From: DATDRS01 sp035291605
GTDB lineage: Bacteria; Chloroflexota; Anaerolineae; Anaerolineales; UBA6663
Direction: 5' to 3'
NCBI GenBank assembly: GCA_035291605.1
Contig: DATDRS010000283.1
Span: forward strand, 1-8,061
Length of the DNA stretch: 8,061 nucleotides
In this document: positions 6,767 to 8,061 of the stretch, in pieces
How positions within the stretch are numbered: the stretch's first letter is position 1
How the letters are laid out: every line of letters starts with the position of its first letter
Translations under genes and position numbers: made by a program
The notes under the pieces: model-generated
The model's database searches: none
Seen by the model: only the letters and a program-made list of their open reading frames with translations
What the model was told of the DNA's origin: nothing

Positions 6767-7170
6767 CCGCAAGGAAAATTTACGAAAAAAGGAAATTCGG
6801 AAGTTGGGCAGCTTCGGTGAGTTCGGAATTTAGTTTATTCCCATCTTGACGGAACAGAAATAAGCGTCTCTTTCGAGACGGGAACAAGGCGGCCCTGAAA
6901 CTTATAGAAACAAAGATGTTTAGTTCGGGTGTCGTTATGCTTTCCTACCAGCCTGCCCCAAAATAGAGGTGGCAGTACACATCTTCTCGTCCCCCAGGCT
7001 GGCGTCCACCGTCACGCCGTTCCTCGACGCGCCCATGCCCGAGGCCAAGTGAACGGTCAGGTTCAAATAGCATTTCATTATCGCGGTGGTGCTCGCCTGG
7101 GCATGGGCCTCGGTGCTGTCAGCGCGGCTGAGGGCCGAGTTGGGCGGCAAAGCCATACAAGGAGATCAAA
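6767..7170. other. 404-bp gap without a convincing gene
   Basis: The first 160 bp are AT-richer than the flanking genes and hold a small perfect hairpin (6865-6880). The second half holds a 10-bp inverted repeat: GCCCATGCCC at 7031-7040 and GGGCATGGGC at 7099-7108, 58 bp apart. One + strand frame reads a hydrophobic stretch (HFIIAVVLAWAWASVLSARL, from 7071), but it is preceded by stops at 7050 and 7068 and has no start, so at best it is a decayed membrane-protein fragment. The gap ends in the strong AAGGAG ribosome site of the next gene (7158-7163). I see no tRNA, clear promoter or terminator. Confidence 0.5.
6865..6880. repeat. Perfect 6-bp stem hairpin
   Basis: CGTCTC and GAGACG flank a TTTC loop. 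No T-run follows on the + strand, so it is not a standard terminator for the DGPF genes. On the - strand it is followed by CTTATTTCTG, only weakly T-rich. It lies about 100 bp after the last DGPF gene and may mark the 3' end of that transcript as a processing or stability stem; this is inference. Confidence 0.35.
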
Positions 7171-7980
7171 ATGGAAACTTACGACGACGACCTCAGCAGG
7201 TTTGAAGCGGACGGCACCGCGCCGTTGCCGGTCACACATGATCAAGGCTACGTCGAACACGACGGTGCTCGGATCTGGTACGCAAGGTACGGGTCCGGCT
7301 CACCCGTGATCCTGCTACATGGCGGCCTCGGCCATAGTGGCAATTGGGGTTATCAAGTTCCAACCCTGGTCAGGAGTGGCTATCGTGCCGTTTTGATAGA
7401 CAGCCGTGGCCACGGCCGCAGCACGCGCGACGCGCGACCGTTTATGTATGAGCTGATGGCATCCGACGTTTCGGCGGTGATGGATACATTGAATCTTGAA
7501 AAGGCGGGTCTGGTGGGCTGGAGCGACGGCGCGTGCACAGCATTGATTCTTGCTTCGAAAGCTCCCACACGGGTTGCAGGCGTGTTTTTCTTTGCGTGCA
7601 ATATGGACCCGAGCGGCGCAAAGCAAATTACGGAATTCACTCCGATTCTCAGACGATGTATAGGCCGACACTCGCAAGACTACAAACGGCTATCGGCCAC
7701 GCCGGACCAATTCGATGAGTTTTCCGACGCGGTCGGCCTAATGCAGAAAACGCAACCCAATTATTCGGCGAATGATTTGGCTCAGATCAGCGTGCCAGTC
7801 GCAATCGTCCATAGCGAGCATGATGAATTCATCAAGCGCGAACACGCCGAATATCTCGCTCGGAGCATTCCAAATGCGGAATTAGTTAATCTACACGGTG
7901 TCAGCCATTTCGCACCGCTGCAGAGGCCCGAGCAATTCAACAACGCAATGCTTGCATTTCTTGGCAAAGTTCTCGCTTGA
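7171..7980 (+). CDS. Alpha/beta hydrolase with complete catalytic triad
   Basis: A 269-residue cytosolic alpha/beta-fold hydrolase. AAGGAG lies 7 nt before the ATG, an excellent ribosome site that fixes the start. The order of motifs is canonical: VILLHGGLGHSGNW (oxyanion HGG at residues 50-52), AVLIDSRGHGRS (73-84), nucleophile elbow GWSDGA (S118), acid in VHSEHDEFI (D218) and catalytic His in HGVSHF (H246). The first 25 or so residues (METYDDDLSRFEADGTAPLP) are an acidic, probably flexible extension. Esterase, haloperoxidase-like and lactonase members all look like this, so the substrate cannot be assigned. It differs strongly from the other hydrolase in the window and is not a recent duplicate. 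It is separated from the DGPF genes by 404 bp and has its own strong ribosome site, so it is probably a separate unit. An attC-like sequence begins 33 bp after its stop. Confidence 0.92.
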   Translation: METYDDDLSRFEADGTAPLPVTHDQGYVEHDGARIWYARYGSGSPVILLHGGLGHSGNWGYQVPTLVRSGYRAVLIDSRGHGRSTRDARPFMYELMASDVSAVMDTLNLEKAGLVGWSDGACTALILASKAPTRVAGVFFFACNMDPSGAKQITEFTPILRRCIGRHSQDYKRLSATPDQFDEFSDAVGLMQKTQPNYSANDLAQISVPVAIVHSEHDEFIKREHAEYLARSIPNAELVNLHGVSHFAPLQRPEQFNNAMLAFLGKVLA

Positions 7981-8013
7981 ACCAAGACAGCGGGAACCTG
8001 GGCTAGGCTTTCC

Positions 8014-8061
8014 GCCCAACACCGCGTGCAGGCGACTCGGCTACGCCTCCCGAATTCATGG
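8014..8061 (+). other. Possible first half of an integron attC-like site
   Basis: GCCCAAC (8014-8020) fits the RYYYAAC inverse core of attC sites. It is followed after 5 nt by GTGCAGGC and GAC, a sequence style common in attC arms, and by a small GGCG/CGCC stem (8031-8034 and 8044-8047). It lies 33 bp after a stop codon in the orientation expected for a gene cassette. The matching half, ending in GTTRRRY, would lie beyond the window, so it cannot be confirmed here. A family-specific intergenic repeat is an equally good explanation. Confidence 0.25.

Noticed and set aside
7139..7145. GTTGGGC before the last hydrolase as the end of an attC site
   Set aside because: GTTRRRY is expected about eight times per strand by chance in 8 kb, and no matching RYYYAAC with complementary arms lies upstream, so a left cassette boundary is not supported.
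6935..7156. 73-residue - strand frame in the same gap
   Set aside because: No ribosome site and no family I recognise; the gap shows no codon signal on this strand strong enough to call a gene.
6929..7309. 126-residue + strand frame in the gap before the last hydrolase
   Set aside because: It overlaps the well-supported hydrolase start by 139 bp in another frame and has no recognisable motif or ribosome site.

Overview
The window is about 8 kb of moderately GC-rich bacterial DNA, nearly all coding on the + strand. Gene content and the type of IS1380-family transposase relic resemble environmental Chloroflexota-like or actinobacterial-like genomes. That placement is an inference from family memory; no rRNA or marker gene is present to fix it.

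Layout. (1) Positions 2-1345 hold the 3' part of a large DUF4132 (MolR-like) protein gene that runs in from outside the window. (2) About 1440-2390 is a decayed IS1380-family insertion sequence on the - strand. Its transposase has lost its C-terminal third, and the second catalytic Asp is replaced by Ala. (3) From 2426 to 6766 there is a tight same-strand run. It holds an alpha/beta hydrolase, a small DUF1579-like protein joined to it by an ATGA overlap, a calcineurin-like metallophosphoesterase, an ECF sigma factor of the ECF42 type with a long C-terminal extension, and two YCII-related (DGPF) proteins. (4) Positions 6767-7170 are a 404-bp gap with small inverted repeats and no convincing gene. 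(5) Positions 7171-7980 encode a second, canonical alpha/beta hydrolase with a strong ribosome binding site. (6) The last 80 bp are non-coding and contain a sequence resembling the first half of an integron attC site.

How the parts may work together. ECF42 sigma factors are known to sit beside DGPF-protein genes, and their C-terminal TPR-like extension is thought to replace a classical anti-sigma partner. The 151-bp gap between the sigma gene and the first DGPF gene contains TGTCGA, 17 bp, then CGAT. As I recall, this is the reported ECF42-type promoter (-35 TGTCGA, -10 CGAT or CGAC). It is the only one of three + strand TGTCGA copies I found that has a CGAT or CGAC box at that spacing. The simplest reading is that the sigma factor switches on the two DGPF genes from this promoter. 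The hydrolase, DUF1579-like and phosphoesterase genes upstream, spaced 25 bp or less, may be co-transcribed with the sigma gene; this is inference. The system type is known in outline. The less familiar parts here are the extra enzymes attached to it, the altered DGPF motif in the second protein and the attC-like tail.
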